A stretch of DNA of 64,000 nt from Tessaracoccus defluvii (GCF_014489575.1 NZ_CP060789.1:3038001-3102000), one strand, 5' to 3'; positions 8,312 to 17,576 are shown, numbered from the stretch's first letter. Notes: generated by a model from the letters alone, not told the origin. A program made the numbers and translations.

Positions 8312-9369
8312 TGCAGCCGCTGTACTGGGCCGTCTCCGGAATCCTCGTGTTCTTCCACTGGGCGTTCACGCCCCTGCTGGGCCCTGACTCCGGCTGGACC
8401 TGGGCCCTGTCGATCATCATGCTGACGGTGGTCATCAGGACCCTGCTGATCCCGCTCTTCGTCAAGCAGATCAACTCCGCCCGCAGCATGCAGCTCCTGC
8501 AGCCGCGGATGGCCGAGCTCCAGAAGAAGTTCGGGCACGACCGCGAGCGGCTCGGCCAGGAGACGATGCGCCTCTACCAGGAGGAGGGCGTCAACCCCAT
8601 GGCCTCCTGCCTGCCGATGCTTCTCCAGATGCCGATCTTCATCTCCCTGTTCCGTGTGCTGGAGGGCGTCTCGTCCGGCAACGTGCGCGGCCAGTGGCTG
8701 AAGGACCGGCCCGAGCTCGTGGCCTCCCTGCAGGACGCGACCATCTTCAACGCCGGGCTCGCTGACCGCGTGTTCCCGATCGAGCAGTTCGGCGCCACGC
8801 AGGTCGTCGGCATCATCCTCGTGATCGCGATGGTCGGCGTCTTCTTCATCACCCAGCTCCAGCTGATGCGCAAGAACATGCCGCCGGAGTCGCAGACCGG
8901 CCAGGCCGCGCAGATGCAGAAGATGATGCTGTACTTCTTCCCGGTGGTGTATGCGGCGTCGTCCGTTGTCATCCCGATCGGTGTGCTCGTGTACTGGCTG
9001 ACCTCGAACACCTGGACCATGGCCCAGCAGGCCATCCTCATCCGCAACAACCCGGCTCCGAACACCCCGGCGTACATCGACTGGGAGGAGCGGATGCTGG
9101 CCAAGGGCAAGGACCCGCAGGCCATCATCAACGCCCGCGCCGAGAAGCGTCGCCGCACCAAGAAGAACCCAGCCGCCACGAGCCGCACCGTCGCCGGTGC
9201 GGAGACGGCGACCGTCACGGTCGAAGGCGAGGAGACGCCGGAGGTGAAGCCGACGGTGACGCGCCAGCAGGTGACGCGTCAGGTCGTCCGGACGACCGAG
9301 GACGGGAAGCGCGTCGTCGCGCGACAGCAGCCGAAGGCCCAGAGCCGCTCCGAGCGGCGCACCAAGTAG
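8245..9369 (+). CDS. yidC: Membrane protein insertase YidC
   Basis: The protein has 374 residues starting at GTG. Several membrane segments are visible: MMQPLYWAVSGILVFFHWAF, WALSIIMLTVVIRTLLIPLF, and others around residues 130-265. The 60KD_IMP domain is complete. The C-terminal ~90 residues are basic and hydrophilic (EKRRRTKKN, ending SERRTK), suited to ribosome contact as in other Gram-positive insertases. It inserts proteins into the cytoplasmic membrane alone or with Sec. It lies in the conserved rnpA-yidD-yidC-jag run. Confidence 0.96.
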   Translation: MLDILLETAGFWDGIYGVLSAMMQPLYWAVSGILVFFHWAFTPLLGPDSGWTWALSIIMLTVVIRTLLIPLFVKQINSARSMQLLQPRMAELQKKFGHDRERLGQETMRLYQEEGVNPMASCLPMLLQMPIFISLFRVLEGVSSGNVRGQWLKDRPELVASLQDATIFNAGLADRVFPIEQFGATQVVGIILVIAMVGVFFITQLQLMRKNMPPESQTGQAAQMQKMMLYFFPVVYAASSVVIPIGVLVYWLTSNTWTMAQQAILIRNNPAPNTPAYIDWEERMLAKGKDPQAIINARAEKRRRTKKNPAATSRTVAGAETATVTVEGEETPEVKPTVTRQQVTRQVVRTTEDGKRVVARQQPKAQSRSERRTK

Positions 9370-9409
9370 CTTGAACCCGGCCCTGTGGGCCCTATGAGAG
9401 GACAGTGGC

Positions 9410-9880
9410 ATGTCTAGCCATGAAACCGATGCGGAACTCCTGGCCGAGGGCGATCTGGTCGCCGACTATCTCGAGGAGCTCCTCGACATCGCAGATCTTG
9501 ATGGGGACATCGAGAACTCGATCAAGGACGGCCGGGCGTTCATCGCCATCGACACCGAGTCCGAGCGGCTCGTCGGGAAGGAAGGCGAGGTCCTCGACGC
9601 GCTGCAGGAGCTGTCGCGGCTCGTCGTCATGACCGAGACGGGGCACCGTTCCCGCCTGATGGTCGACGTCGCTGGCTACCGCGACCGGCGCCGTGCCGAG
9701 CTCCTGGTCATGGCCAAGGATGCGATCGCAGCCGTTCAGGAGAGCGGGGAGCCGGTCCGGCTGGCGCCGCTGAACGCCTACGAGCGGAAGATCGTCCACG
9801 ACGAGGTCGCCGCTGCTGGTCTGGTCTCCGAGTCGGAGGGTGAGCCGCCGGCGCGTCGCGTCGTCGTGCGTAAGCAGTGA
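9410..9880 (+). CDS. jag: Jag/KhpB-type RNA-binding protein (KH + R3H)
   Basis: The protein has 156 residues. A KH-like segment with LVGKEGEVLDALQELSRLVV is followed by the R3H region (GYRDRRRAELLVMAK, then NAYERKIVHDEVA). Jag/KhpB proteins bind RNA and are linked to cell-envelope growth; they sit next to yidC in most Gram-positives. GAGAGGAC precedes the ATG by about 7 bp. Its stop overlaps the GTG of rsmG. Confidence 0.93.
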   Translation: MSSHETDAELLAEGDLVADYLEELLDIADLDGDIENSIKDGRAFIAIDTESERLVGKEGEVLDALQELSRLVVMTETGHRSRLMVDVAGYRDRRRAELLVMAKDAIAAVQESGEPVRLAPLNAYERKIVHDEVAAAGLVSESEGEPPARRVVVRKQ

Positions 9881-10512
9881 CCGGCGACATCACCGGCGAG
9901 GACGTGGCGCGCGAAGGGCTCGCCGCGTCGCTCGACAGGCAAAGCTATGAAGCGCTAAGTCAATATGTCGATATATTGGCTGGTCGGGGTCTCGAGTGGG
10001 GTCTCCTGGGACCCCGCGAGGGCGACCGCCTGTGGCAGCGCCACATTGGCAACTCACTGGCGCTCGGTGATGTGCTCGGCCGGGGCATGGAGATCGCCGA
10101 CGTCGGCAGCGGGGCCGGCCTTCCCGGCCTCCCCCTGGCGATCGCGAGGCCTGACCTGAAGGTCACCCTCATCGAGCCGCTCCTGCGACGCTTCAACTTC
10201 TTGACCCTGGCTGTGGAGGAACTGGGCCTGGGCGACCGGGTCGAGGTGCTGCGGGCCCGCGCGGAGGAGACGAAGCGGACGTTTGACGTCGTCGTCTGTC
10301 GCGCGGTCGCGCCGCTGGATCGTCTGGTGAAGTGGACCTCTCCCCTGTTCCCGGACGGTGCGCTCGTTGCGCTCAAGGGATCGACGGCGGAGGAAGAGGT
10401 TCGGCAGGCCTCTAAGTTCCTGTCGAAGCAGAGGCTGACAACAGAGATTCTGGAGCTCTCCGGAGGCCCTGGAGTGGAGCCCACGCGGGCGATCCGCGTC
10501 ACGAGGTTCTGA
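9877..10512 (+). CDS. rsmG: 16S rRNA (guanine-N7) methyltransferase RsmG
   Basis: The protein has 211 residues and starts at a GTG that overlaps the jag stop (GTGA). The SAM-binding motif is IADVGSGAGLPGLPLAIARP, and the RsmG segment VVCRAVAPLDRLVKW follows. It methylates G527 of 16S rRNA (E. coli numbering) in the 530 loop. Gene position after jag and before parA is the usual one. Confidence 0.95.
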   Translation: MTGDITGEDVAREGLAASLDRQSYEALSQYVDILAGRGLEWGLLGPREGDRLWQRHIGNSLALGDVLGRGMEIADVGSGAGLPGLPLAIARPDLKVTLIEPLLRRFNFLTLAVEELGLGDRVEVLRARAEETKRTFDVVVCRAVAPLDRLVKWTSPLFPDGALVALKGSTAEEEVRQASKFLSKQRLTTEILELSGGPGVEPTRAIRVTRF

Positions 10513-11294
10513 CCCGAGCGCCGGTTGCGCCACGGTGCGGCTGGTGACCGAGAGACGTTCACCGCGGCGTCGCGGTCGCCGCTCCGGTAGCTCTTGATCG
10601 GGCCGGCTTCGGAGGCCGTGCACGGTCAATGGCCTGTGCGCTGGGGGTTCGCACGGGTGGCCGTGGCGGTGCCAAACGGCGTGCTCGATGGGTTCGGGTC
10701 GAGGGCTGAGGGGCCCGTTGTGGGCGCCCTAGGAGGACGAGGACGTCTACCCAGCGCGCCAAGCAGCCGGGGGCGCTCCACTGGGCCGGTGTGCCCTGCA
10801 GCGGGTGATCATCGACCCGATGGCGTCAGTGGTGGCAGCTGTGCCCGTCGCGGGTGGCGTCTGATGGGTGGAGACGAAGTACGGGCACGGCCAGCTGCCT
10901 TCCGGAGCGGAGCGTTGAGCGGTGGTGCAGCCTCTGCAGAGATGAATGATCCCGGTCCGGTCGCGTAGAGACCCAGGGAGACCGGCGTCGACGCTGTGTC
11001 GCAGGGCTGAACGTGCCACCGGGGAGGTCCTGGACCAGAGACGGAGGCTGAGCCGCGACGAGTTCCTCGGTCACACGCGTAGGTGGGAGACACGACCGTC
11101 GGCGAAGCCGGCGATGTCGGAGAGTTGGGATCACGCGAGTGTGTGAGAGAGACATGTGGATGGCGGCGGCAGGACACTACAGTCGGGGTGCGGCCGGGCC
11201 CTGTCTGCGCGGTGCCGGTAGTGAGATGCAGGTTCCTGGCAGGATTGGATGACGGTCCTGTGGGGTGGAAGAACGCGGTGGGCCGGCGCCGATG

Positions 11295-11310
11295 TGTTTC
11301 ACGTGGAACG
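11295..11310. promoter_or_regulatory. parS-like centromere site
   Basis: TGTTTCACGTGGAACG differs at two positions from the widely conserved 16-bp parS palindrome bound by ParB. It lies about 1 kb upstream of parA. Confidence 0.75.
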
Positions 11311-11490
11311 TGAGAGACAGATAGACCTAACAATAAAAAGCTTAGCCGTTATATCGACATACCGATAGGTGTCCGTAAGGAGCCAACGGGTCTCTCCGAT
11401 GCTGTGGAGCGGGTGCGACTGCCCTGAGCATCCTCGAGGGTGCTCGGCGGTGGAAATCGCTACGAGTGGCCGGAACGCTCGGCTCGGGAC

Positions 11491-11795
11491 TCGGTTCCTG
11501 AGGAGTGAGCGGCAGTGAGCGTCTCGAAGGACGACAGTTCAGGCCCTTCGACAGGCTCAGGGACCGGATTCCTCCAGTTCTTGAGGTACGAGAGGCAGTG
11601 AGCGTCTCGAAGGACGACAGTTCAGGCCCTTCGACAGGCTCAGGGACCAGATTCCTCCAGTTCTTGAGGTGCGAGCGGCAGTGAGCGTCTCGAAGGACGA
11701 CAAGCTTAGGCCCTTCGACAGGCTCAGGGAACAAGGTTGCTCCGCTCCCTGAGGAGCGAGCGCCAGCGAGCGTCCCGAAGGGCGGTGGAGACCAG
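11491..11795. repeat. Tandem repeat, 83-85 bp unit, about four copies
   Basis: The anchor GTCTCGAAGG occurs at 11521, 11604 and 11687, exactly 83 bp apart, and in altered form (GTCCCGAAGG) at 11772. Each unit carries GGCAGTGAGCG, the anchor, GGCCCTTCGACAGGCTCAGG and, in the first units, CCTCCAGTTCTTGAGG. The GAAGG...CCTTC halves can pair, so each unit could fold. The element looks like an amplified intergenic repeat rather than a coding sequence. Confidence 0.85.
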
Positions 11796-11870
11796 GTAGT
11801 CGTCAGATGTGAGCGTCCGCATTTCCTCCGTCCCCTCCAAAGGCGATGCCCGGAAACGGCAGAGACCGCC

Positions 11871-11886
11871 CGTTCCACGTGAAACG
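11871..11886. promoter_or_regulatory. parS-like centromere site
   Basis: CGTTCCACGTGAAACG keeps the CACGTGAAAC half of the parS palindrome and has three mismatches to the 16-bp consensus overall. Confidence 0.65.
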
Positions 11887-11974
11887 TCTGGGACTTCGAG
11901 AAGAGTGTTCCGGCTTCTGGGGCGCGTCGACCGACCGCCAAGAAGGTACAGTGAATCAGGCTCTGGCTCGCTCG

Positions 11975-12165
11975 GCTCCTGAGCAGCGAGCGGCAGCAAG
12001 CGTCTCGAAGGACGACAGGCTCAGGGATCGGTTCCTGAGGAGCGAGCGCGAGCGAGCGTCTCGAAGGACGACAAGCTTAGGCCCTTCGACAAGCTGAGGG
12101 ACCAGGTGATGCCGACGCTGGTTCCTGAGGAGCGAGCGGCTGCGAGCGTCTCGACGGACAACATC
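11975..12165. repeat. Second cluster of the CGTCTCGAAGGACGAC-type repeat
   Basis: Three further copies of the GAGCGAGCG...GTCTCGA core occur with anchors at about 12002, 12058 and 12148. The spacing is irregular, unlike the 83-bp array to the left. One copy retains the GGCCCTTCGACAAGCT arm. The cluster ends about 75 bp before parA. Confidence 0.75.
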
Positions 12166-12238
12166 GCCATTCCGCATCTCAGCTATGAACCTGTCGTGAC
12201 TCTTGGGTAGAGTCGGCACGGATCACAGGAGGTCGTTC

Positions 12239-13213
12239 ATGGCGTTGTTCTTTCGGAGACGAAAGCCGCACACCAGCCCGGAGGAGCCCTGGAAGGACCA
12301 CGCGTCCGTTTCACGTGAAACGGGGCCTCGTCGCGCCGCAGTAGGCGACCACGACCCCGACGTCGACGAATATGGCGACGAACTCGCCCCACCCGCCCAC
12401 GTCATCAAGCAGTTGCCGCGACCCACCGAGCCTCGCATCATCGTCGTCGCCAACCAGAAGGGCGGCGTCGGCAAGACCACCACCACGGTCAACCTCGCAA
12501 CCGCTCTCGCCCTCGGCGGGCTCAACGTTCTCGTCGTCGACAACGACCCCCAGGGCAACGCCTCCACCGCCCTTGGCATCGAGCATTCCCCGGGCACCAA
12601 GGGGACCTACGAGGTCCTCATGGACGGCGTCGGCATCATCGAGCACGCACAGCCTTCCCCGCACTCCCCGAATCTTCACGTTCTCCCGGCCGCCATCGAC
12701 CTTTCGTCAGCCGAACTCGAGCTCGTCAACGAGCGTGGACGCGAACATCGGATGCGTGACGCGATCAACCAGTACATCGAGGAATCCGGCGTTGACTACG
12801 TGTTCTTCGACTGTCCTCCATCGCTGGGCCTCCTCACGCTGAACGCGCTTGTCGCTTCCACCGAAATCCTCGTCCCCATCCAGACCGAGTACTACGCCCT
12901 CGAGGGACTCACACAGCTCCTCCGCACCATCGACCGCGTCAAGGGCAATCTCAACGACGACCTCGTGCTGAGCACCATCCTGCTCACCATGTACGACGGC
13001 CGCACCAATCTCTCCCGCGAGGTCGCGGACGAAGTGCGCAAACACTTCTCCGCCCAGACCCTCCCCGTGGAGATCCCACGCTCAGTCAAGATCGCTGAAG
13101 CCCCCAGCTTCGGCGAGACCGTGATGACCTACCAGGCACGCTCCGTGGGAGCCGTGGCCTACCAGGAGGCGGCCGAGGAGATCGCCCGCCGCGGAGCGCA
13201 GGAGGAGAGCTGA
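12239..13213 (+). CDS. parA: Chromosome partitioning ATPase ParA
   Basis: The protein has 324 residues starting MALFFRRRK. After a charged N-terminal tail of ~60 residues comes the deviant Walker A VVANQKGGVGKTTTTVN, then NDPQGNAST and FFDCPPSLG. ParA drives origin segregation with ParB. AGGAGG at 12227-12232 fixes the ATG at 12239; a longer frame opens at 12203 without a ribosome binding site. A parS site lies inside its 5' end. parB follows after one base. Confidence 0.95.
   Translation: MALFFRRRKPHTSPEEPWKDHASVSRETGPRRAAVGDHDPDVDEYGDELAPPAHVIKQLPRPTEPRIIVVANQKGGVGKTTTTVNLATALALGGLNVLVVDNDPQGNASTALGIEHSPGTKGTYEVLMDGVGIIEHAQPSPHSPNLHVLPAAIDLSSAELELVNERGREHRMRDAINQYIEESGVDYVFFDCPPSLGLLTLNALVASTEILVPIQTEYYALEGLTQLLRTIDRVKGNLNDDLVLSTILLTMYDGRTNLSREVADEVRKHFSAQTLPVEIPRSVKIAEAPSFGETVMTYQARSVGAVAYQEAAEEIARRGAQEES
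12307..12322. promoter_or_regulatory. parS site within parA
   Basis: CGTTTCACGTGAAACG is a perfect palindrome with the full 14-bp parS core; only the outermost base pair differs from consensus. It lies in the variable N-terminal part of parA, a common place for parS. Confidence 0.9.
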
Positions 13214-13214
13214 C

Positions 13215-14108
13215 ATGGCCGCAACTCGACAGACAGGACTCGGGCGGGGCCTCGGGGACCTCTTCGCGAAGACCGACGGTGAAAGCGAGGAGGCGCTGAA
13301 GGACGGATCCACCTTCGCGGAGATCCCGCTCACTCAGATCAGCCCCAACCCGCAGCAGCCACGCACCATCTTCGACGAGGAGGACCTCAGCGAGCTGGCC
13401 GCATCCGTCGGCGAGTTCGGCGTCCTCCAGCCCATCGTGGTCCGCAAGGCGGGCCGCTCCCGGTTCGAGATCGTGATGGGCGAGCGCCGCTGGCGGGCCT
13501 CGAAGCTCGCCGGTCGCGAGACCATCCCAGCGATCGTCCGGGGCACCGACGACACCGACCTGCTGCGTGACGCGCTGCTGGAGAACCTCCATCGCGCTGA
13601 CCTCAACGCCATCGAAGAGGCACACGCCTATGCCCAGCTCCTGGCCGATTTCGGCTGCACCAAGGAGGAGCTCTCCCAGCGCATTCACCGTAGTCGGCCG
13701 CAGATCTCCAACACGCTGCGGCTCCTGAACCTCCCCACCAGGGTCCAGTCGAAGGTCGCCGCGGGCGTCATCTCGGCCGGCCATGCGCGGGCACTTCTGG
13801 GCCTCACTGACCCTGAACTCCAGGAACACCTGGCCGAGAGGATCGTCGCAGAGGGCCTGTCCGTCCGTTCCACGGAGGAGATCGTCGCGATGGGGCGGGG
13901 GACCGGTGCGTCAGGTCGCACCCGCACCCCCCGTGGGCCGCGGCAGCTCAGTGAGCGGGAACACGACCTGGGCAGTCGACTGAGCGACCACTTCGACACC
14001 AGGGTGAAGGTCAATATCGGCCGCAACAAGGGCAAGATCACGATCGAGTTCGCAAGCGGCGACGACCTGGACCGCATCGTGGCGATCCTCGACGGTACGA
14101 CGATCTAG
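13215..14108 (+). CDS. parB: Chromosome partitioning protein ParB
   Basis: The protein has 297 residues starting with the GLGRGLGDLF box typical of chromosomal ParB. The ParB/Srx domain carries NPQQPRTIFDEEDLSELAASV and GERRWRASKLAG (the GERRxRA CTP-binding box), then an HTH with SQRIHRSRPQISNTLRLLNL that binds parS. The C-terminal dimerisation domain is present. It starts one base after parA and is surely cotranscribed. Confidence 0.96.
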   Translation: MAATRQTGLGRGLGDLFAKTDGESEEALKDGSTFAEIPLTQISPNPQQPRTIFDEEDLSELAASVGEFGVLQPIVVRKAGRSRFEIVMGERRWRASKLAGRETIPAIVRGTDDTDLLRDALLENLHRADLNAIEEAHAYAQLLADFGCTKEELSQRIHRSRPQISNTLRLLNLPTRVQSKVAAGVISAGHARALLGLTDPELQEHLAERIVAEGLSVRSTEEIVAMGRGTGASGRTRTPRGPRQLSEREHDLGSRLSDHFDTRVKVNIGRNKGKITIEFASGDDLDRIVAILDGTTI

Positions 14109-14168
14109 CGATAAGTACATTCGGAGATAAAGCAGTAAGTCGACAAAACGATGAATCGAGGAGACGAC

Positions 14169-14564
14169 GTGGAGCCAGAGTCTGTTGAAGGGCGCACCGC
14201 CGAGGAACAAACCATCATCGAGCCGGAGGACGTCAAGGGGATTCGGTCCGCTCTCGTCCGCTACCGGGTGATGGCGTACGTCGTCGGAGTCCTGCTCGTC
14301 GTCCTCGTCCTCGTCGGCATGCCCTTGAAGTACATCTGGGGTGATGGCCGCGTCGTCGTCTGGACGGGCATCCCCCACGGCTGGCTGTACATGGTCCTGC
14401 TCATCACTGCGTACGACCTCGGGCGCAGGGTCGGCTGGTCGCTCAAGTGGTTCATCGCCATCATGGCCGCGGGAACCATCCCGTTCCTCTCCTTCGTGGC
14501 CGAACACTTCGCCACGAAGGACGTCCGCCGCCGGCTGGCGGAGGTTCCCGAGTCTCAGGCCTGA
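14169..14564 (+). CDS. DUF3817 integral membrane protein
   Basis: From a GTG at 14169 the protein has 131 residues with about three membrane segments: YRVMAYVVGVLLVVLVLVG, WLYMVLLITAYDLG and WFIAIMAAGTIPFLSFVAE. The layout and the VGMPLKYIWGDG loop fit DUF3817, a family of unknown function. GAGGAG lies just before the GTG; an ATG at 14151 is in frame but lacks such a site. It converges with the SURF1 gene and the two overlap by 10 bp. Confidence 0.8.
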   Translation: MEPESVEGRTAEEQTIIEPEDVKGIRSALVRYRVMAYVVGVLLVVLVLVGMPLKYIWGDGRVVVWTGIPHGWLYMVLLITAYDLGRRVGWSLKWFIAIMAAGTIPFLSFVAEHFATKDVRRRLAEVPESQA

Positions 14565-15319
14565 GCGACGCTCTCGTCGCCCACAGGCGCCTCAGAGGCA
14601 TCGACGGCGTCGGCGGCCCTCGTCCTGCGCGCCTCGGCCCGCGCCGCGTCGACGGCGAAGCCGCGGGCCGAGTACACCCCGAACGCGATGGCCCCGACGG
14701 CGAACACCCACCACTGGAGCGCGTAGCCACGGTGCGTGGGAGAGCCTCCCACTTCCGGGAGGAGCAGCGAGGCCTCTCCGAGCCCCTGCTCTGCTGAGGC
14801 GGCGGCGTCCAGGGTGACGTAGCCGCCCACGAGGGGTGCGGGCCACTCCTGCGCCAGCTCCTGCAGCCGGACGGTGCCCAGGTCGGCCCCTGTGGCCGGC
14901 GCGTCGGTGGCTGTCAGGTCGGACGAGAGAAAGATCCCCATGACGTCCTGCTGGCCCGACGGCGGCGCCGCGGGCCCGGCATCCTCCTCCACGGTGCCGC
15001 GGACGACCGTCACGTACCGCCCGTCGTCCATGCGCAGCAACGTCGCCACCCGAAGCGGAGGCGCCTGGCCCACCAGAACCTGGTAGTTGGCGTCGTAGGT
15101 GCCACTGAGGGTCACGCGGCGGCCGTAGATGTCCGCGATCTGTCCATCGTCTGCGATCTGCTCCGCCAGTGACTCGGGCGGGAGTGCCGCCCGCTCCGCC
15201 GAGACGTCACGCGTCGACTCCTCATAGGAGCCCATCTGCCAGACGCCCAGACCGACCATGACCCCCGCGACCAGGCACCCGGCCCCGACGGCGAGCGTCT
15301 GTTTGGTGCGCAGCTTCAT
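14555..15319 (-). CDS. SURF1-family cytochrome oxidase assembly protein
   Basis: The protein has 254 residues. One membrane segment lies at the N-terminus (TLAVGAGCLVAGVMVGLGVWQM, carrying the SURF1 hallmark GxWQ) and a second near residue 215 (WWVFAVGAIAFGVYSARG), with an extracytoplasmic domain between containing VTLSGTYDANYQVLV. SURF1 proteins aid haem-copper oxidase assembly, so aerobic respiration is implied. The stop of this gene overlaps that of the convergent DUF3817 gene. Confidence 0.88.
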   Translation of the reverse strand: MKLRTKQTLAVGAGCLVAGVMVGLGVWQMGSYEESTRDVSAERAALPPESLAEQIADDGQIADIYGRRVTLSGTYDANYQVLVGQAPPLRVATLLRMDDGRYVTVVRGTVEEDAGPAAPPSGQQDVMGIFLSSDLTATDAPATGADLGTVRLQELAQEWPAPLVGGYVTLDAAASAEQGLGEASLLLPEVGGSPTHRGYALQWWVFAVGAIAFGVYSARGFAVDAARAEARRTRAADAVDASEAPVGDESVAQA

Positions 15320-15320
15320 G

Positions 15321-16250
15321 TCAGTTCCGCACCAGGTCGATGAGCCCCGCGAACACGTTGCCGAGGGTGCGATCCGCGGCCTCGATGGCGAGCGGGGCGA
15401 GGGACGTCTCCGTCATCCCCGGGGCGACGTTCGCCTCCAGGAACACCGGTTCCCCGTCGCGGACGATGATGTCGATGCGGGAGAGGTGTCGTAGCCCGAG
15501 CGCGCGATGGGCCGCGACGGCCAGTGCCCCGGCGGCGTCGAGCGACGCCTCCGACAGGTTGGGGGGAGTCACGAAGCGGGTGGCGCCGGCGGTGTAGCGC
15601 GACTCGTAGTCGTAGACACCCGACACGGGGATGATCTCGACGGCGGGGAGCGCGTACGGGCCCTCGCCCTCGTCCAGCACCGTGACGGCGATCTCCGTGC
15701 CCTCGATGTACGACTCGACTACGGCAGTGGGCCCGTAGGCATAGGCGGCGACGAGCGACGCGGGCAGGTCGGACGCGTCGGCGACCTTAGCGACGCCCAG
15801 CGCCGAGCCGCTCCGCGAGGGCTTGACCATCAGCGGGTAGCCCAGCTGGGCTCCGATGCCGTCCATCAGCGCCCCAGCGCCCAGCTCGCGGAAGATGTCG
15901 TGTGGCAGCGCGATCTGGTCGGGCGTCCTGATCCCGGCGGCGCGGACCACGGCGGTGGCGATCGACTTGTCGAACGTGAGCCGTGACGCGGCCCCGGACG
16001 GGCCGATGAACGGGATGCCCAGGACACCGAGCACCTCCCGCAGCGCGCCGTCCTCTCCCAGGCCGCCGTGCAGCATCGGTACGACGACGGGGTCGGGCGT
16101 CCCCTTCAGGAGCGCCACCAGGTCGGCGTTGACGTCGGTCTCCACGACCTCGCGGCCCACGTCGCGTAGCGCCTGGGCCACTCGTCTTCCGGATCGCAGC
16201 GAGACGTCGCGCTCGTGGCTCAGACCGCCTGCGATGACGATGACCGTCAT
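15321..16250 (-). CDS. D-alanine--D-alanine ligase family protein
   Basis: The protein has 309 residues from ATG 16250 (MTVIVIAGGLSHERDVSLRS). ATP-grasp features are clear: HGGLGEDGALREVL, PLMVKPSRSGSALGV, VESYIEGTEIAV and FLEANVAPGMTE. Ddl joins two D-alanines for peptidoglycan. The protein is shorter than many Ddl enzymes (about 350 aa), so a related D-Ala-D-X ligase cannot be excluded. GAGGAG lies 9 bp upstream; a TTG three codons earlier is possible. The stop abuts the SURF1 start. Confidence 0.85.
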   Translation of the reverse strand: MTVIVIAGGLSHERDVSLRSGRRVAQALRDVGREVVETDVNADLVALLKGTPDPVVVPMLHGGLGEDGALREVLGVLGIPFIGPSGAASRLTFDKSIATAVVRAAGIRTPDQIALPHDIFRELGAGALMDGIGAQLGYPLMVKPSRSGSALGVAKVADASDLPASLVAAYAYGPTAVVESYIEGTEIAVTVLDEGEGPYALPAVEIIPVSGVYDYESRYTAGATRFVTPPNLSEASLDAAGALAVAAHRALGLRHLSRIDIIVRDGEPVFLEANVAPGMTETSLAPLAIEAADRTLGNVFAGLIDLVRN

Positions 16251-16266
16251 TGTCCTCAACTCCTCG

Positions 16267-17576
16267 TCACGTGAGCTCCGGACCGGGACCGGCCGGGCGT
16301 CGGGTGCCGGGCAACGGATGGCCCGTGCGCACCCCGAAGGTGTTCATCACTTCGAGCTCGTGGCGGACGACGTCCGCGAACCGCTCGACGCCGACCCGGA
16401 TCCGATCCGGCGGCGGGAAACAGTAGGAGAGGCGCACGTTGCGGGCGCCCTGCCCATCGGCGTAGAACGCGCCACCGGGGACGTACGCGACGCGGGCGTC
16501 GACCGCTCTGGGCAGCATCGCCTGCGTGTCGAGCCCTTCAGGCAGCGTCACCCAGACGAAGAAGCCGCCCGCGGGGTGCGTCCAGCTGGTGCCCGACGGC
16601 ATCTCGGAGGCCAGCGCGTCGAGCAGCGTGTCGCGACGCTCGCGGTACATGTCCTTGAAGACGGTGATCTGGTGCTGCCAGTCGTGGTGGGTGAGGTAGT
16701 TCGCGATGGCGAACTGGCTGAACACCGGGGGCACAGGGTGGCCGACTCCTGAGCAAGCACCAGCTTCTCGCGCACCGCGTGCGGGGCCAGCACCCAGCCG
16801 ACACGGAAGCCGGGGGCGAACGTCTTGGAGAAGGAGCCGAGGTAGATGACGTTCTCATCGAAGGATCGGATGGCGGGCACCGGCTCCGCGTCGAGCGCCA
16901 GGAGCCCGTACGGGTTGTCCTCGACGACGATGACGCCGGCGTCCGCGCAGGTCGCGGCCACCTCCACCCGGCGCTCCAGCGGCTGCGTCACGCCCGCCGG
17001 GTTGGAGAAGTTCGGGATCGTATACAGGAACTTGACGCGCTTCCCGTCGGCCTTCAGCCGGGCGATCGTCTCGCGGAGCGCCTGCGGGTCGATGCCGTTC
17101 TCGTCGCTGACCACGTGCACCACCTCGACCTCGTAGCTGAGGAAGGTTCCCAGCGCCCCCACGTACGACGGTGACTCGGCCAGCACCACGTCGCCCGGAT
17201 CGCAGAAGATGCGCGTGACGAGATCGAGCCCCTGCTGGGAGCCGGCGGTGATGGCGATGTCGTCGGGGTGGGCCGAGATCCCCTCGAGGGCCATGACCTC
17301 GACGATCCGTTCCCGGATGACGGGCTCGCCCTGGCCGGAGCCGTACTGCATGACCTGCATGCCGTGCTGGGCGACCATCTCAGCGAACGAGTCGCCGATC
17401 GCCGGCAGCGGGAGGTCCTTGATGTTGGGCATGCCCCCGGCCAGCGACACGATCTCCGGCCTGTTGGCCACTGCGAACAACGCCCGTACTGCCGAGACGC
17501 GCATGCCGTTGGTGCGCTGCGAGTAGCTGTCGACGAACTGGTCGAGCCGGGTGTCGTGGCGGTGTTGGTCGGTCAC
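16267..17576 (-). pseudogene. PLP-dependent class I/II aminotransferase, frameshifted
   Basis: Two overlapping frames together encode one ~436-residue fold-type I aminotransferase. The N-terminal part (from GTG 17576) holds SLAGGMPNIKDLPLP, TAGSQQGLDLV, VEDNPYGLLALD and the PLP lysine region YLGSFSKTFAPGFRVGW. The C-terminal part is in another frame and holds PPVFSQFAIANYL to LSYCFPPPDRI. The switch falls at a run of five G at 16727-16731; one extra G restores the frame. This is either a sequencing indel or a recent inactivation. The closest known types are 2-aminoadipate/aromatic transaminases of the LysN group. Confidence 0.85.

Larger units (their letters stand above)
10513..12238. other. 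1.7 kb region without a convincing gene
   Basis: Between rsmG and parA no frame has convincing protein character: candidate frames are Arg/Pro/Ser-rich and low-complexity, typical of noise at high GC. What can be seen are two parS-like sites (11295-11310 and 11871-11886), an 83-bp tandem repeat (about 11491-11795) and a second related repeat cluster (about 11975-12165). A short AT-rich patch lies at about 11320-11365. From 10513 to about 11290 I see nothing specific. Confidence 0.7.

Noticed and set aside
8149..9411. 420-codon frame opposite yidC
   Set aside because: Low-complexity His/Arg/Leu sequence; the opposite strand encodes a full YidC.
10809..11333. 174-codon minus-strand frame in the rsmG-parA gap
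   Set aside because: Pro/Thr/Ser/Arg-rich, no hydrophobic core pattern, no ribosome binding site.
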